Below are positions 23,654 to 31,604 of a DNA stretch of 48,981 nt, piece by piece. Each line of letters opens with the position of its first letter. The first letter of the stretch is position 1. This DNA is from Alphaproteobacteria bacterium (GTDB lineage: Bacteria > Pseudomonadota > Alphaproteobacteria > Micavibrionales > UBA2020). Under the pieces are notes generated by a model. The model was not told where the DNA came from. It saw only the letters and a program-made list of their open reading frames with translations, and did no database searches. The position numbers were made by a program, and so were the translations under genes. The stretch lies in contig SCTB01000172.1 of assembly GCA_004297545.1 (NCBI GenBank), positions 1 through 48,981 of the forward strand, given 5' to 3'.

Positions 23654-24058
23654 ATGGCTATCACCTACACCCTCGAACCCGATCTTTCCGCACAGGAATT
23701 CCGCGATGTTCTGGTGTCGTCGACCCTCGCCGAGCGGCGGCCGGTGGATGACATAGCGCGGCTGGAGAAGATGCTGCGGCACGCGGATATCATCGTGACG
23801 GCAAGGGACGGCATAAAGCTTGTCGGTATCGCGCGGGCGGTGACAGATTTTTCGTACTGCTGCTACCTGTCCGACCTCGCCGTGGATACTGCTTACCAGC
23901 ACAAGGGCATTGGCCGGCGGCTTATAGAAGAAACGCAGAAAGCGGCCGGGCCGCAGACAGGCGTCCATCTTATCGCGGCGCCCAAGGCGGAAGGCTATTA
24001 TCCCAAGATCGGCATGCGCCATGTGCCGTCATGCTGGGGATACCCGAGGGCGGCATAA
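23654..24058 (+). CDS. GNAT-family N-acetyltransferase
   Basis: A 134-residue GNAT acetyltransferase. Motif A is clear: YLSDLAVDTAYQHKGIGRRLIEETQK, with the acetyl-CoA pyrophosphate-binding Q-H-K-G-I-G. It is followed by the C-terminal AAPKAEGYYPKIGMRH typical of the family, where the tyrosines may be the general acid. Substrate unknown. The start at 23654 follows AGGAGGT; an in-frame ATG 30 bases upstream lacks a binding site. Confidence 0.88.
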   Translation: MAITYTLEPDLSAQEFRDVLVSSTLAERRPVDDIARLEKMLRHADIIVTARDGIKLVGIARAVTDFSYCCYLSDLAVDTAYQHKGIGRRLIEETQKAAGPQTGVHLIAAPKAEGYYPKIGMRHVPSCWGYPRAA

Positions 24059-24137
24059 GTCAGAATCTGACGAAAAAACGCGACGCAAAAAAAATGTTTT
24101 ATATCAATAAGATAAAGAATTATTTAGCGACCAGTAT

Positions 24138-24166
24138 TTGACATAGTGCAAAAGGGTGGCTATATT
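24138..24166 (+). promoter_or_regulatory. Sigma-70 promoter of the 24292-25597 gene group
   Basis: TTGACA (24138-24143), 17-bp spacer, TATATT (24161-24166); transcript start near 24173, leaving a leader of about 120 nt. Confidence 0.75.
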
Positions 24167-24291
24167 CCAGTCAAGCCGAATGCATCTGCTCCGACAGAGC
24201 GGTTTTACCTGTAGAGGTTCTGTTTCTCGCCTGTCTTCTTCCCCCGCATTCCCAAAACAACCTTGAACGCGTTTTATTTCAGAGGTTGTTC

Positions 24292-24708
24292 ATGAAAAAC
24301 ACATTGCGCTCACTACTCGCCCTCACCCTGTCTGCGGCCTGCCTTGCATCGCCCGCTCAGGCTCAGGCGCAGGCAAGCCCTGAGTCCGACCAACGGCTGC
24401 GGGACCAGGAAGTGATACAAACCAATTATCTGAAGGACGCTCACAAGGCGATCAGCGGCTACTTCAACACGCTGGGCCTGAAACGCGAGCAGGTCAAGGA
24501 AGGGCTGACCATTCCCTGGGTCGCGACAACCATGCGACACACCTGGATCAACGGCGATTTTATGCCTGTAACACATGGCTTTGCGTTGGCGACCGATAAA
24601 ACCGCATCAAACGGCTGCCCGGTATTCAAGATCATCGCGTTCGACAGCGGCTTCAGCGGCGGCAAATATACCTCTCGCTATGAAGCCAATTTCGGCATCT
24701 GCCCGTAA
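24292..24708 (+). CDS. Small exported protein, unknown
   Basis: A 138-residue protein with a signal peptide (MKNTLRSLLALTLSAACLASPAQAQA, cleavage after AQA). The mature domain carries two cysteines (SNGCPVFK and FGICP), which could form a disulfide. No family was recognised. The ATG at 24292 has AGAGG nine bases upstream. It is the first of three tightly spaced genes (20 bp gaps) behind a near-consensus promoter. Confidence 0.75.
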   Translation: MKNTLRSLLALTLSAACLASPAQAQAQASPESDQRLRDQEVIQTNYLKDAHKAISGYFNTLGLKREQVKEGLTIPWVATTMRHTWINGDFMPVTHGFALATDKTASNGCPVFKIIAFDSGFSGGKYTSRYEANFGICP

Positions 24709-24728
24709 CAAAAAACAAGGTTGATATC

Positions 24729-25250
24729 ATGAGAGACGATCCGGAGCGCAAATTCGGCGAAGGCTTCAAAAGCTGGTTCAGGAACGACGGCGACAACCCG
24801 CTGGCCGCACTCGGCATGGTCTTCGCGCTCGGCGTTGTACCGATGGCGATTGCCGCCGGAGTGATAGGCGGCATCGGGTGGCTGGGTTACCTCGGCGTGA
24901 AAGCCGCCATTACCATGGTAACAACAGGCAGCCTTGCGGGTATCCTGTCGCCGGCAGCTGCGCTTGGCACCGTTGTCGGCGGCGCCGCTGTACTGGCAGC
25001 CGGCGCTTATACGGGCGTAACCGAGGCGCTCTGGCGCCAGTTCAGCATGAAAGTCCTGCGCAGGCCCGACCCCGACAATTACCAATATGCACAGCAGGAA
25101 GCGCCCTCGGCTGCATGGCAGGAGCTGATCAAGGAGAAGAATGCCCGCAACGGGTTCGAAAATGCAGCAAAGAAAGACGCCGCTCCGGCAGCAAACCCCG
25201 TGTCCCCCTCACCCGGCAGCCCCAAACCCCCCGTCAACGGCGGCCCCTGA
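24729..25250 (+). CDS. Gly/Ala-rich membrane protein
   Basis: A 173-residue protein with a charged N-terminus (MRDDPERKFGEGFKSWFRNDGDNP). Two or three hydrophobic Gly/Ala-rich membrane segments follow (about residues 25-54, 58-72 and 75-97, e.g. LSPAAALGTVVGGAAVLAAGAY), then a cytoplasmic tail ending in a Pro/Ser-rich stretch (PVSPSPGSPKPPVNGGP). The small-residue packing recalls pore-forming or holin-like helices, but there is no recognised family. It lies 20 bp after the exported protein gene. Confidence 0.7.
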   Translation: MRDDPERKFGEGFKSWFRNDGDNPLAALGMVFALGVVPMAIAAGVIGGIGWLGYLGVKAAITMVTTGSLAGILSPAAALGTVVGGAAVLAAGAYTGVTEALWRQFSMKVLRRPDPDNYQYAQQEAPSAAWQELIKEKNARNGFENAAKKDAAPAANPVSPSPGSPKPPVNGGP

Positions 25251-25270
25251 ACAATCAAAAGGTGAATGAA

Positions 25271-25597
25271 ATGACTCCCGAAGAAAAGAAACGCGCACAG
25301 GAAATATGCAGCAAGGCCACCGGCGGCACATGGACGTGGGAACATGACACCCATGTCAAGCCTGACACCCATACCGTCTATGCCGGCCGCGACCCGGGCA
25401 TGCATGGACTGAACCTGTTCGGCCGCCTTGATGTCGACTGGAACGGCGAAAACAACCTCAACTTCATCTGCGAAACCCGCGCCCTGCTGCCGAAGGCGCT
25501 CGACCACATCGAGACGCTGGAAACGGAAGTTGAACGGCTGCGTAAAATCGAAGCGCTCTACAACAAGCGGAACCGCAAGGGCGCGCCTAAACCCTGA
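25271..25597 (+). CDS. Phage Ea22-like small protein
   Basis: A 108-residue protein starting MTPEEKKRAQEICSKATGGTWTWEHD. It ends with NLNFICETRALLPKALDHIETLETEVERLRK, a pattern (Asn-x-x-Phe-I near a helix ending in a leucine-rich coiled coil) seen in phage Ead/Ea22-type proteins that describe what to do with data-poor early regions; the resemblance is from memory and function is unknown. AAGGTG lies before the ATG. The 3' end overlaps the opposing gene by 11 bp. Confidence 0.6.
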   Translation: MTPEEKKRAQEICSKATGGTWTWEHDTHVKPDTHTVYAGRDPGMHGLNLFGRLDVDWNGENNLNFICETRALLPKALDHIETLETEVERLRKIEALYNKRNRKGAPKP

Positions 25598-26141
25598 CGG
25601 GATTGACGGTTGCTGTTTTAAGCTTTAGCGGCCTGAAAAGCAGGATGGCTGTCAGGGATTGAAAGGCCTTTTCCACTTGCTGCCTGTATCCGGGACATAG
25701 CTGAACGATCTCTTGCCGGAAAGCATCCCGCGCCGCCGCAAAATCGCCGGTAGAAAACACCTTATACTTCGGGCTGCCCCCAAAGACAGCCCTCAGTCCA
25801 GCCATGGCTGACTGTTTGTAGCCGGTGACATGGTAGGAGAAAACGCCCTCCTTGCAGGCTACAAGCAGGCAGGCTTCAGGAAGCGCGGCGCCGAACGTCT
25901 TGCGGCTTTGCCGCCATGCTCCCTCATCGGAAGAACAGAAAAAGACGCTGACACCATAAGCTTTGTCTTCCAGTGACTGCATCTGAACGCAGAACCGCTT
26001 GCCTTTCTGCCCAGGAAGGTCCTCAAGCATCTTCAATGCAGGCGCGAGATCCTGCTCGACGCGGCTTATGATCGCCTTCAGTTCCGGATTCTGGCGGGCG
26101 GCAGCATTGAATGCGGGTCCGGGTCTGTCGTCTTTAGGCAC
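25587..26141 (-). CDS. Unknown protein with RPLKLK C-terminal tail
   Basis: A 184-residue protein with no recognised family (GTG start, then PKDDRPGPAFNAAARQNPELKAIISRVEQDLAP). It seems cytoplasmic. Internal residues CLLVACKEGVFSYHVTGYKQS form a beta-rich core; two helices follow. The end, AILLFRPLKLKTATVNPVRV, shows the R-P-L-K motif shared with the ankyrin proteins and the gene at 23048. The GTG at 26141 has an AAGGAGCG ribosome-binding site, so the unusual start is well supported. Confidence 0.75.
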   Translation of the reverse strand: MPKDDRPGPAFNAAARQNPELKAIISRVEQDLAPALKMLEDLPGQKGKRFCVQMQSLEDKAYGVSVFFCSSDEGAWRQSRKTFGAALPEACLLVACKEGVFSYHVTGYKQSAMAGLRAVFGGSPKYKVFSTGDFAAARDAFRQEIVQLCPGYRQQVEKAFQSLTAILLFRPLKLKTATVNPVRV

Positions 26142-26247
26142 TGTTTCGCTCCTTAAAAGTCTCGAAACAGCACTCTAATTAATCCGGAAAATAAAGGCCA
26201 TGCTTAAGTCGTGGAACTTGAATTATCTCAAAGCGATCGCCCGCAAA

Positions 26248-26772
26248 CTATCGCTGCGGGCTGCTCAATGACCCGATCAGCTTCTGCATGGGCTCGATAT
26301 GGCTTTTCACGAAGCTGGCAGCCTGGCCCTCGATGATCTGCCTGTCCTCCTGCGCTGCCGCATTGTCGCGGCTGAAAGCTTCTTTCCATTTATTGGCGGT
26401 GAAGGTCCAGCGTCCATATATGTTGCCGAGGTAAACATTATCCGCCGTCACGACCTCGCCGGGCTTGGTGCGGTTTATGCCGTATTCGTCACGGCCGGAA
26501 CGGTTGAAATGGATTTGCAGGTTTTCCAGCGTTTCAATCGTTTTCGCGTGCTCTCCGCCCCCGTTGGCCTTGCGGAACGCGTTCAGGACCACACCGACGG
26601 ATAATGGCGTCTCCTGCTGCCGGTCATTCCACTGGGAAACGGCGTCGAAAAACCTGACGAGGCGGTCGATCGGGTCCGGAATTTTTTCCACGGCCTGCAA
26701 TTGCTGGTCGAGCGCCTGAAGCGACGGCGTCAATTGCTGAAGGGCTTTTCTGGCTTTGATATTCTCAAACAT
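26248..26772 (-). CDS. Unknown helical protein
   Basis: A 174-residue protein with helical N-terminal half (MFENIKARKALQQLTPSLQALDQQLQAVEKI) and a compact centre (NVYLGNIYGRWTFTANKWKEAF). It has no signal peptide, membrane segment or cysteine. No family was recognised. A perfect AGGAGG ribosome-binding site precedes the ATG. It lies 106 bp upstream of the gene at 25587-26141, on the same strand, so both may form an operon. Confidence 0.72.
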   Translation of the reverse strand: MFENIKARKALQQLTPSLQALDQQLQAVEKIPDPIDRLVRFFDAVSQWNDRQQETPLSVGVVLNAFRKANGGGEHAKTIETLENLQIHFNRSGRDEYGINRTKPGEVVTADNVYLGNIYGRWTFTANKWKEAFSRDNAAAQEDRQIIEGQAASFVKSHIEPMQKLIGSLSSPQR

Positions 26773-27194
26773 TTTGTCCTCCTGATGTGCCTCGGGGTGA
26801 CGGTTTAAGCCGTAAAAATTCGCGCTTCCGCGAAGAGTATTCCCGCGAATTCGGAGTTTCTGGCAAACTCATGTTGATTGAAGGCCGGCTTGCAGTTCCA
26901 ATTATATAAAATTTTACATAAATTGCGAAGAATTCATTGTAAGTAATTGAAATAAAATACTAATTCATTTCATTATTTCCGTTTTAAAAGCGTAAGCATC
27001 GATTCTGATCGAGTCGCCTGGCGTTGGTCGAGCACCCATTTTTCCGTTCTGACGCTCTCCGGAATTTGTGTATGCGGGATGCTGGCGATGCTCACAAAAG
27101 CGCAGGCCGCTTCCATTACTGAGGCCGCCCGCGCATGGTGTTTGCCCCGTGCTGAAGGGAAAGGTATTCTTAAAGTACGGAATATGGATGCAGC
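26773..27194. other. AT-rich gene-free spacer
   Basis: The stretch 26880-26990 is very AT-rich and probably holds the promoters of the two diverging genes, but no clean -35/-10 pair was found. A minus-strand frame at 26973-27428 is the shadow of the thioredoxin-like gene and is not called. Confidence 0.45.
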
Positions 27195-27710
27195 ATGACC
27201 CCCTATAACCGCCGCCAGTTCAGGTTCAACCTGTTTATATTTATCGTGCTGGCCCTCGCCGCGGGCTTCTGGCTGCACGGGCATGGCATAAAGGGCGTCA
27301 AGGCGCCGGTGAAGACGGATGCCGCCGGCCTCCCCTATATGACGCAGGCGATGTATGACGATTTCGCGATGACGACACCCACGCCGCTGCTGCTGGAATT
27401 CGGCGGCGACTGGTGCGGATGGTGCCATGTTTACAATCCATCATTGAAACGTCTGCAGGACAGCGCCGCGGGCCGTCTGCAGGTCTATCGCGTGGACGCC
27501 GCGGTAGAGCCGCGGCTGAACAACTTCTTTCATGTCAAAAAATTTCCGACTTTCGTCATCCTTTACCGCGGCAAAGTCGTCGCACAGCAGGAACGCGGAT
27601 TTTTGACCAAATTCACCGAGCGGCACGGCAGGGATATTATCATTCGCGACGTGGTGGATGAGGCTGCCTTTTCAAACTGGGTCTGGAATTCCCTGACGCA
27701 GGCCCGGTAG
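27195..27710 (+). CDS. Membrane-anchored thioredoxin-like protein
   Basis: A 171-residue protein with an uncleaved N-terminal membrane anchor (FNLFIFIVLALAAGFWLHG, about residues 11-29) and a periplasmic thioredoxin fold. The active site is GGDWCGWCHVY (CGWC at about 77-80) and the cis-proline is in KKFPTFVILY. The WCGWC form resembles protein-disulfide reductants or cytochrome-maturation helpers more than DsbA. Its partner is not evident in the neighbourhood. It ends 3 bp from the opposing gene. Confidence 0.85.
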   Translation: MTPYNRRQFRFNLFIFIVLALAAGFWLHGHGIKGVKAPVKTDAAGLPYMTQAMYDDFAMTTPTPLLLEFGGDWCGWCHVYNPSLKRLQDSAAGRLQVYRVDAAVEPRLNNFFHVKKFPTFVILYRGKVVAQQERGFLTKFTERHGRDIIIRDVVDEAAFSNWVWNSLTQAR

Positions 27711-27713
27711 CCC

Positions 27714-28688
27714 TTACATGGCAAGTTGCAGGGGCTTTGCCTGCGGCGCGAGAGCAGCTCCCGCCGCGGCTTCCGGTTTCTTCGCGGCTTCGCGGAAGAT
27801 GGCGTTGATGGGCGAGAAGTCGTAGCTCGACGTCTTCTTCAGCTTTTCCAGCACGTCGGGGAAATATTTTTCCAGCAGCGGCTCGATCTCGGCGGCGACG
27901 GCGCGGACTTTTTCGTGGTCATAGTTGGGCAGCCGCGGGGCCGTCTTGCGCGGGGCATGGGCATTGGGCGAAACCGCCGCAGGCTCCAGCAACGCGCCCG
28001 TGGTCTTCTCGCGATAGAAGCGTTCTTCGGCCTGCAGCAGGATGCCCAGCGTTTCCGCCATGTTGCGCGGACGGATATTGCGCGACATGATATCCTTGAA
28101 GGCGTTCGCCATGAGCGAAATGCCTTCGTCAAGAAGTATCGGCCTTGCGTCCTCCCCATCCATGATGGTGATGTTGCTGCGCGGACGGCGGCCCATCTGC
28201 ATCAGGACCGCCTGCAGGTATTCCTCCCCGCAGCCGTTCGAATATTCCCAGCCGTTCAGCATCGCCATGTTGGTGACTTTTTCGTCGATCAGCGGCACCC
28301 ACATGCCCATGAAGTCGTTCGGGCCCCAGTGCACGCCGGTGCCCCAGGCGCGGTAGAGCGCGCCGTCGAATTCCGCCGGCGCGATGACGGCCGATCCCGG
28401 CAATCTTTCGGTCCAGGCCGCGCTTCCTTCGATGCCCGCCGCCATGTTCGGCTCGATGACGTCGCGCAGGAACATTGCGCGGTCCTGTTTTGCCTCGTCC
28501 TGTGTCTTGAAGCCGTGCTTGTCCATGAAAGCATAGAGCCGCGGGCCGCTGGTGATCGGCACACTGACATAGGTCACGTTGCGGGCCTTGATGGTGTTGA
28601 AGGCGGCAAGAGCGAATTGGGCCTGGAGCCTGTGCTCTGGGGGAAGGTCGACGGTCCGCTCGTTAATCTCGCGTGTCTGATCTGCCAT
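27714..28688 (-). CDS. Nucleoside deoxyribosyltransferase-like unknown protein
   Basis: A 324-residue protein. The segment VTYVSVPITSGPRLYAFMDKHG (about residues 38-59) followed by LNGWEYSNGCGEEYLQAVLMQMG (about 143-165) resembles the nucleotide-binding start and the Glu-containing helix of nucleoside 2-deoxyribosyltransferase/DUF4406-like folds (I-S-G-P near the N-terminus, G-W-E-x-S-x-G...E later). The match is weak and from memory. The C-terminal 90 residues are Pro/Ala-rich and end in AKPLQLAM. The ribosome-binding site AGGA lies inside a hairpin at 28692-28710. It is expressed separately from the gene behind it. Confidence 0.55.
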   Translation of the reverse strand: MADQTREINERTVDLPPEHRLQAQFALAAFNTIKARNVTYVSVPITSGPRLYAFMDKHGFKTQDEAKQDRAMFLRDVIEPNMAAGIEGSAAWTERLPGSAVIAPAEFDGALYRAWGTGVHWGPNDFMGMWVPLIDEKVTNMAMLNGWEYSNGCGEEYLQAVLMQMGRRPRSNITIMDGEDARPILLDEGISLMANAFKDIMSRNIRPRNMAETLGILLQAEERFYREKTTGALLEPAAVSPNAHAPRKTAPRLPNYDHEKVRAVAAEIEPLLEKYFPDVLEKLKKTSSYDFSPINAIFREAAKKPEAAAGAALAPQAKPLQLAM

Positions 28689-28691
28689 TAA

Positions 28692-28710
28692 TCCTACTAT
28701 AGCAGTAGGA
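28692..28710 (-). promoter_or_regulatory. Hairpin sequestering a ribosome-binding site
   Basis: TCCTACT-ATAGC-AGTAGGA lies 4 bp before the start codon of the gene ending at 27714. On the minus strand its 3' arm contains the AGGA used as Shine-Dalgarno, so folding would hide it; it could alternatively be an operator. Confidence 0.45.
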
Positions 28711-28834
28711 AATAGGTCCGCGGCGGTTTTCGGCGTTAAGTCCGTTATTCTGTTGTAAAAACAGGATTATTTATTTACCATATTATTTTTACGCGCCTGC
28801 CGCTGGCTTCAGTCTGCCAGAATCGCCTGCAGGC

Positions 28835-29710
28835 TTACCTGCCGCCGCGGCCGTTGTTATTGCCTGAATTTCCGGTGCCGTTGTCGGTATTGCCACCATG
28901 ATTCAGCCCGCCGTTACCGCCGGAAAGGCCATTGCCGTTATTGCCCACGCCGTTGTTGGTGAAATTGTTGCCGTAGCCGTTATCCATTCCACCTGAGTTC
29001 GTCATTATCGTTCCGCTACCATCCGGGGCGCCGCCGGAACCGAGCGTGCCTGTCACGGAGCCACCGGGGCCCTGCCCGCCGCCGTTATTCAGACAGCCGG
29101 GATTATTTCCTTGCGGGCCTCCCATGCCGGGGCGAGGGCCGCCATTACCGAACTGTGGTCCGCCCATGCCCGGGCGGGGCCCGCCCATTCCAGGATGAAA
29201 CCCGCCAGGCTGCTGGCCGCCGTTCATCGCCATTTGCATTTGCTGCATTTGACGCACCTGCTGCTGCATCTGCATCATGCGCATCATATCCTCGTTACTG
29301 GGCTGCTGCCCGCCGGATTGTTGCTGTCCACCGTTCATGCCGAACGGCGGCATACCGCCCTGTTGTCCGTTCATATTGGGCTGTGGACCTCCGCCCATCT
29401 GGAACTGGTTCTGCCCGCCGAACGGCGGATTACCCACACCCGGAGACTGACCGCCAAATGGAGGCCCCCCATTCATGCCGAATTGCTGGCCGCCCATGCC
29501 GGGCTGGAATCCGCCATTCATGCCAGGCTGAGGCCCGTTGCCGCAGCCGCATTGTCCCCCGCCAAATCCGCCGGGATGCTGTTGACCGTTGAATTGCTGT
29601 CCCCCGGATTGCTGTCCGCCAAACTGAGGGTCGCCGCCCATCTGGGCATATGAGACACTCGAAGAGGCCAGCACAAGCGCCAGCGCAGTCGCGATAAAGT
29701 GCGTTTTCAT
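28835..29710 (-). CDS. Exported Gly/Gln/Asn/Pro-rich low-complexity protein
   Basis: A 291-residue protein with a signal peptide (MKTHFIATALALVLASSSVSYAQ). Almost all the rest is low complexity: about residues 25-130 are Gly-Gln-Phe-Pro with repeated GG[QN]QF and MNGG units. A Met/Gln-rich helix comes at about 135-165 (MMRMMQMQQQVRQMQQMQMAMN). Gly-Pro-Met repeats (GGPRPGMGGP, three times) follow, and then a Gly/Asn-rich tail. Two cysteines flank a glycine in GQCGCGNG. Such composition suits surface or matrix material, or a phase-separating protein. Function unknown. AAGGGG precedes the ATG. Confidence 0.75.
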   Translation of the reverse strand: MKTHFIATALALVLASSSVSYAQMGGDPQFGGQQSGGQQFNGQQHPGGFGGGQCGCGNGPQPGMNGGFQPGMGGQQFGMNGGPPFGGQSPGVGNPPFGGQNQFQMGGGPQPNMNGQQGGMPPFGMNGGQQQSGGQQPSNEDMMRMMQMQQQVRQMQQMQMAMNGGQQPGGFHPGMGGPRPGMGGPQFGNGGPRPGMGGPQGNNPGCLNNGGGQGPGGSVTGTLGSGGAPDGSGTIMTNSGGMDNGYGNNFTNNGVGNNGNGLSGGNGGLNHGGNTDNGTGNSGNNNGRGGR

Positions 29711-29830
29711 TGGAAACCCCTTTCCCCCGGGCCTTGTGTTCGTTGAAGCTGATAACAGTTAAACGCCAGCCGCCGGCAAAAGCTTACGGAGACTGAAATC
29801 TCCTTGTATTATCAGGGCTTGGTTGAGGGA

Positions 29831-30856
29831 TTACGGCTTCCTGAAGACTAAGGGGCGGGAGATTTTTATCGCCGTGCCAATGCCGCCATGCGCATGGGCG
29901 GCATCCTGTTCAACGGCGTTCAGGTGCCGCCGGCGCTGCTCCTGATCGATGAGTTCGACAATGTTGTCGTGCCCCAGTTCTTTCGCAATGCTGCGCGCAT
30001 TGTTGCCCGCCGTGGATACGGCGTCGATGTCGGCGCCATGCGCCAGCAGCACTGCTGCCGATTTTGCGGCGCCGCTCAGCGCCGCCGCGATGAGGCTCGT
30101 GAAGCGCTTTTTGTCCCCCACGCCGTCCACAGCCATGCCGCGCTTCAGCAATTCCGCCGTCGCCCATGGGTTATTCGAAGTGACAGCCACCTCCAGTGCC
30201 GATATCAGGCCGTCTGCGCCAAGAACATGAATGTTCGCGCCTTTTTTCAGCAGGTAATAAAAGCAGTCCTCCCGGTGATATTGAATCGCAGCGCAAAGCG
30301 GCGGCGTGCCGTCGGCGCCGGACACAATATTCAGATCCGTTCCGAATTCCTCATGCATAAGGCGCACGACATGAAGGTGCCCGGCCCCCGCAGCCACGGT
30401 AAGGGCTGCCGGATCCTTTGAGGGTGGCAGCGGCAATTGGCTGGCTTTATGCTTCAGAAGAAGGCGCACCTGCTCCTCTTCTCCGCCGGAGGCAGCCAGC
30501 GTCAGCGGGGACGTATCCGTATCTATCAGCTGGTTCGGGTCAGCGCCGCGCTCCAGCAGCAGCCTGACAACGGGATTGTAGTTGCCGGCCATGGCATCGC
30601 TGAGCGGCGTCATGCGAAGTGCGGACAGGACATTCCTGTCGGCACCGGCATCCAGCAGCGCCTCAACCGCTTCAAGGGCTCCCACGCCGCAGACCATATG
30701 CAGCGCCGCCACCCCCATGCTGTCCAGCGCGTTGATATCGTGGCCCGTGGCAATCATCTGCTTCAATTTCGTGACATCGCCGCTTATCGCGGCCATCGCA
30801 AAACGCGTGGCGAAATTTGGGGCTGAGCTGTTGAAATCCGCCTCGGCTTCAGCCAT
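29831..30856 (-). CDS. Ankyrin-repeat protein D
   Basis: A 341-residue ankyrin protein with about eight repeats from residue 17 to 305, e.g. GVAALHMVCGVGALEAVEALLDAGADRN, RMTPLSDAMAGNYNPVVRLLLERGADPNQ and LLAHGADIDAVSTAGNNARSIAKELGHDNIVELI. It ends with a charged helix and a conserved tail, TAIKISRPLVFRKP. No signal peptide or membrane segment. Last of a four-gene operon; its start overlaps the upstream stop by ATGGCTGA and has GAGAGGG ten bases before it. Ankyrin repeats bind proteins; in host-associated bacteria they are often exported effectors, but no host link is shown here. Confidence 0.9.
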   Translation of the reverse strand: MAEAEADFNSSAPNFATRFAMAAISGDVTKLKQMIATGHDINALDSMGVAALHMVCGVGALEAVEALLDAGADRNVLSALRMTPLSDAMAGNYNPVVRLLLERGADPNQLIDTDTSPLTLAASGGEEEQVRLLLKHKASQLPLPPSKDPAALTVAAGAGHLHVVRLMHEEFGTDLNIVSGADGTPPLCAAIQYHREDCFYYLLKKGANIHVLGADGLISALEVAVTSNNPWATAELLKRGMAVDGVGDKKRFTSLIAAALSGAAKSAAVLLAHGADIDAVSTAGNNARSIAKELGHDNIVELIDQEQRRRHLNAVEQDAAHAHGGIGTAIKISRPLVFRKP

Positions 30857-31604
30857 GCACGAACCCTCTCAACAATTTCAGCGGCTTTCGCACCTGCACG
30901 GGAGCATCGATGCCGCCATGCACGGCGCTGACGATGCCTTTGAGGTTATTGAGGCGTTCTTCCTCCGCGCGCTCTGCAGCAAGGCGCCGCTCGCGCGCCA
31001 GGACGGTCGCGGTGATGAGCGTGACGATCTCCGGATGCCCCATCGCGGCGGCGGAGCATTTTGCATCCTCGCCATCTTCGTTGTCGCGGGAGGCATCCGC
31101 GCCGCTTTCAATCAGCAGGACGACGGCTTCGGCATGCCCGCCCCAGGCCGCATGATGAAGCGCCGTGTCGCCGCTCTTTCGCGCATGGTTGATGTCGACG
31201 CCCTTCCCCAGCAGCAGCCCGATAACTTCCGTGCTGCCAGCAAGCGCAGCATGCATAAGAACCGAATTACCGGCATCGTCCGTAGAATGGGGGTTGGCCC
31301 CCTTCTGCAGCAGCCGCTTCGCAAGCTCGAGGTTGCCCTCATCCATCTCGCCGCGGGCAGCATAGGACAGCGCCGTGCGCCCCTCCCAGCTCCTGCCCTC
31401 GATCTCCGCGCCTTCGCGCAGCAACAGCTCAGCCGCGCGCTTCTGGCCCTTCTCGACCGCGCGCGTCAGCGGCGTCATCCCGTCGACGAGCACATTGACG
31501 CCCTGCCCCTGCGCGATCAGGTCCTCCATGACGGCTACGTTATCCGCGCAGATGGCATCGAAGAATTTTTCTGCCCGGAGGTTGTTTACGACTTCTTCAG
31601 TCAT
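30849..31604 (-). CDS. Ankyrin-repeat protein C
   Basis: A 251-residue ankyrin protein with about six repeats (e.g. GMTPLTRAVEKGQKRAAELLLREGAEIEG, GDTALHHAAWGGHAEAVVLLIESGADAS). A charged helix follows (ATVLARERRLAAERAEEERLNNL), then the tail APVQVRKPLKLLRGFVHG. The start overlaps the upstream stop by ATGACTGA and a GAGG lies before it. Its neighbour D overlaps its 3' end in the same way. Confidence 0.9.
   Translation of the reverse strand: MTEEVVNNLRAEKFFDAICADNVAVMEDLIAQGQGVNVLVDGMTPLTRAVEKGQKRAAELLLREGAEIEGRSWEGRTALSYAARGEMDEGNLELAKRLLQKGANPHSTDDAGNSVLMHAALAGSTEVIGLLLGKGVDINHARKSGDTALHHAAWGGHAEAVVLLIESGADASRDNEDGEDAKCSAAAMGHPEIVTLITATVLARERRLAAERAEEERLNNLKGIVSAVHGGIDAPVQVRKPLKLLRGFVHG

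Noticed and set aside
26973-27428. 151-codon minus-strand frame
   Set aside because: Overlaps the thioredoxin-like gene, which has clear active-site motifs.
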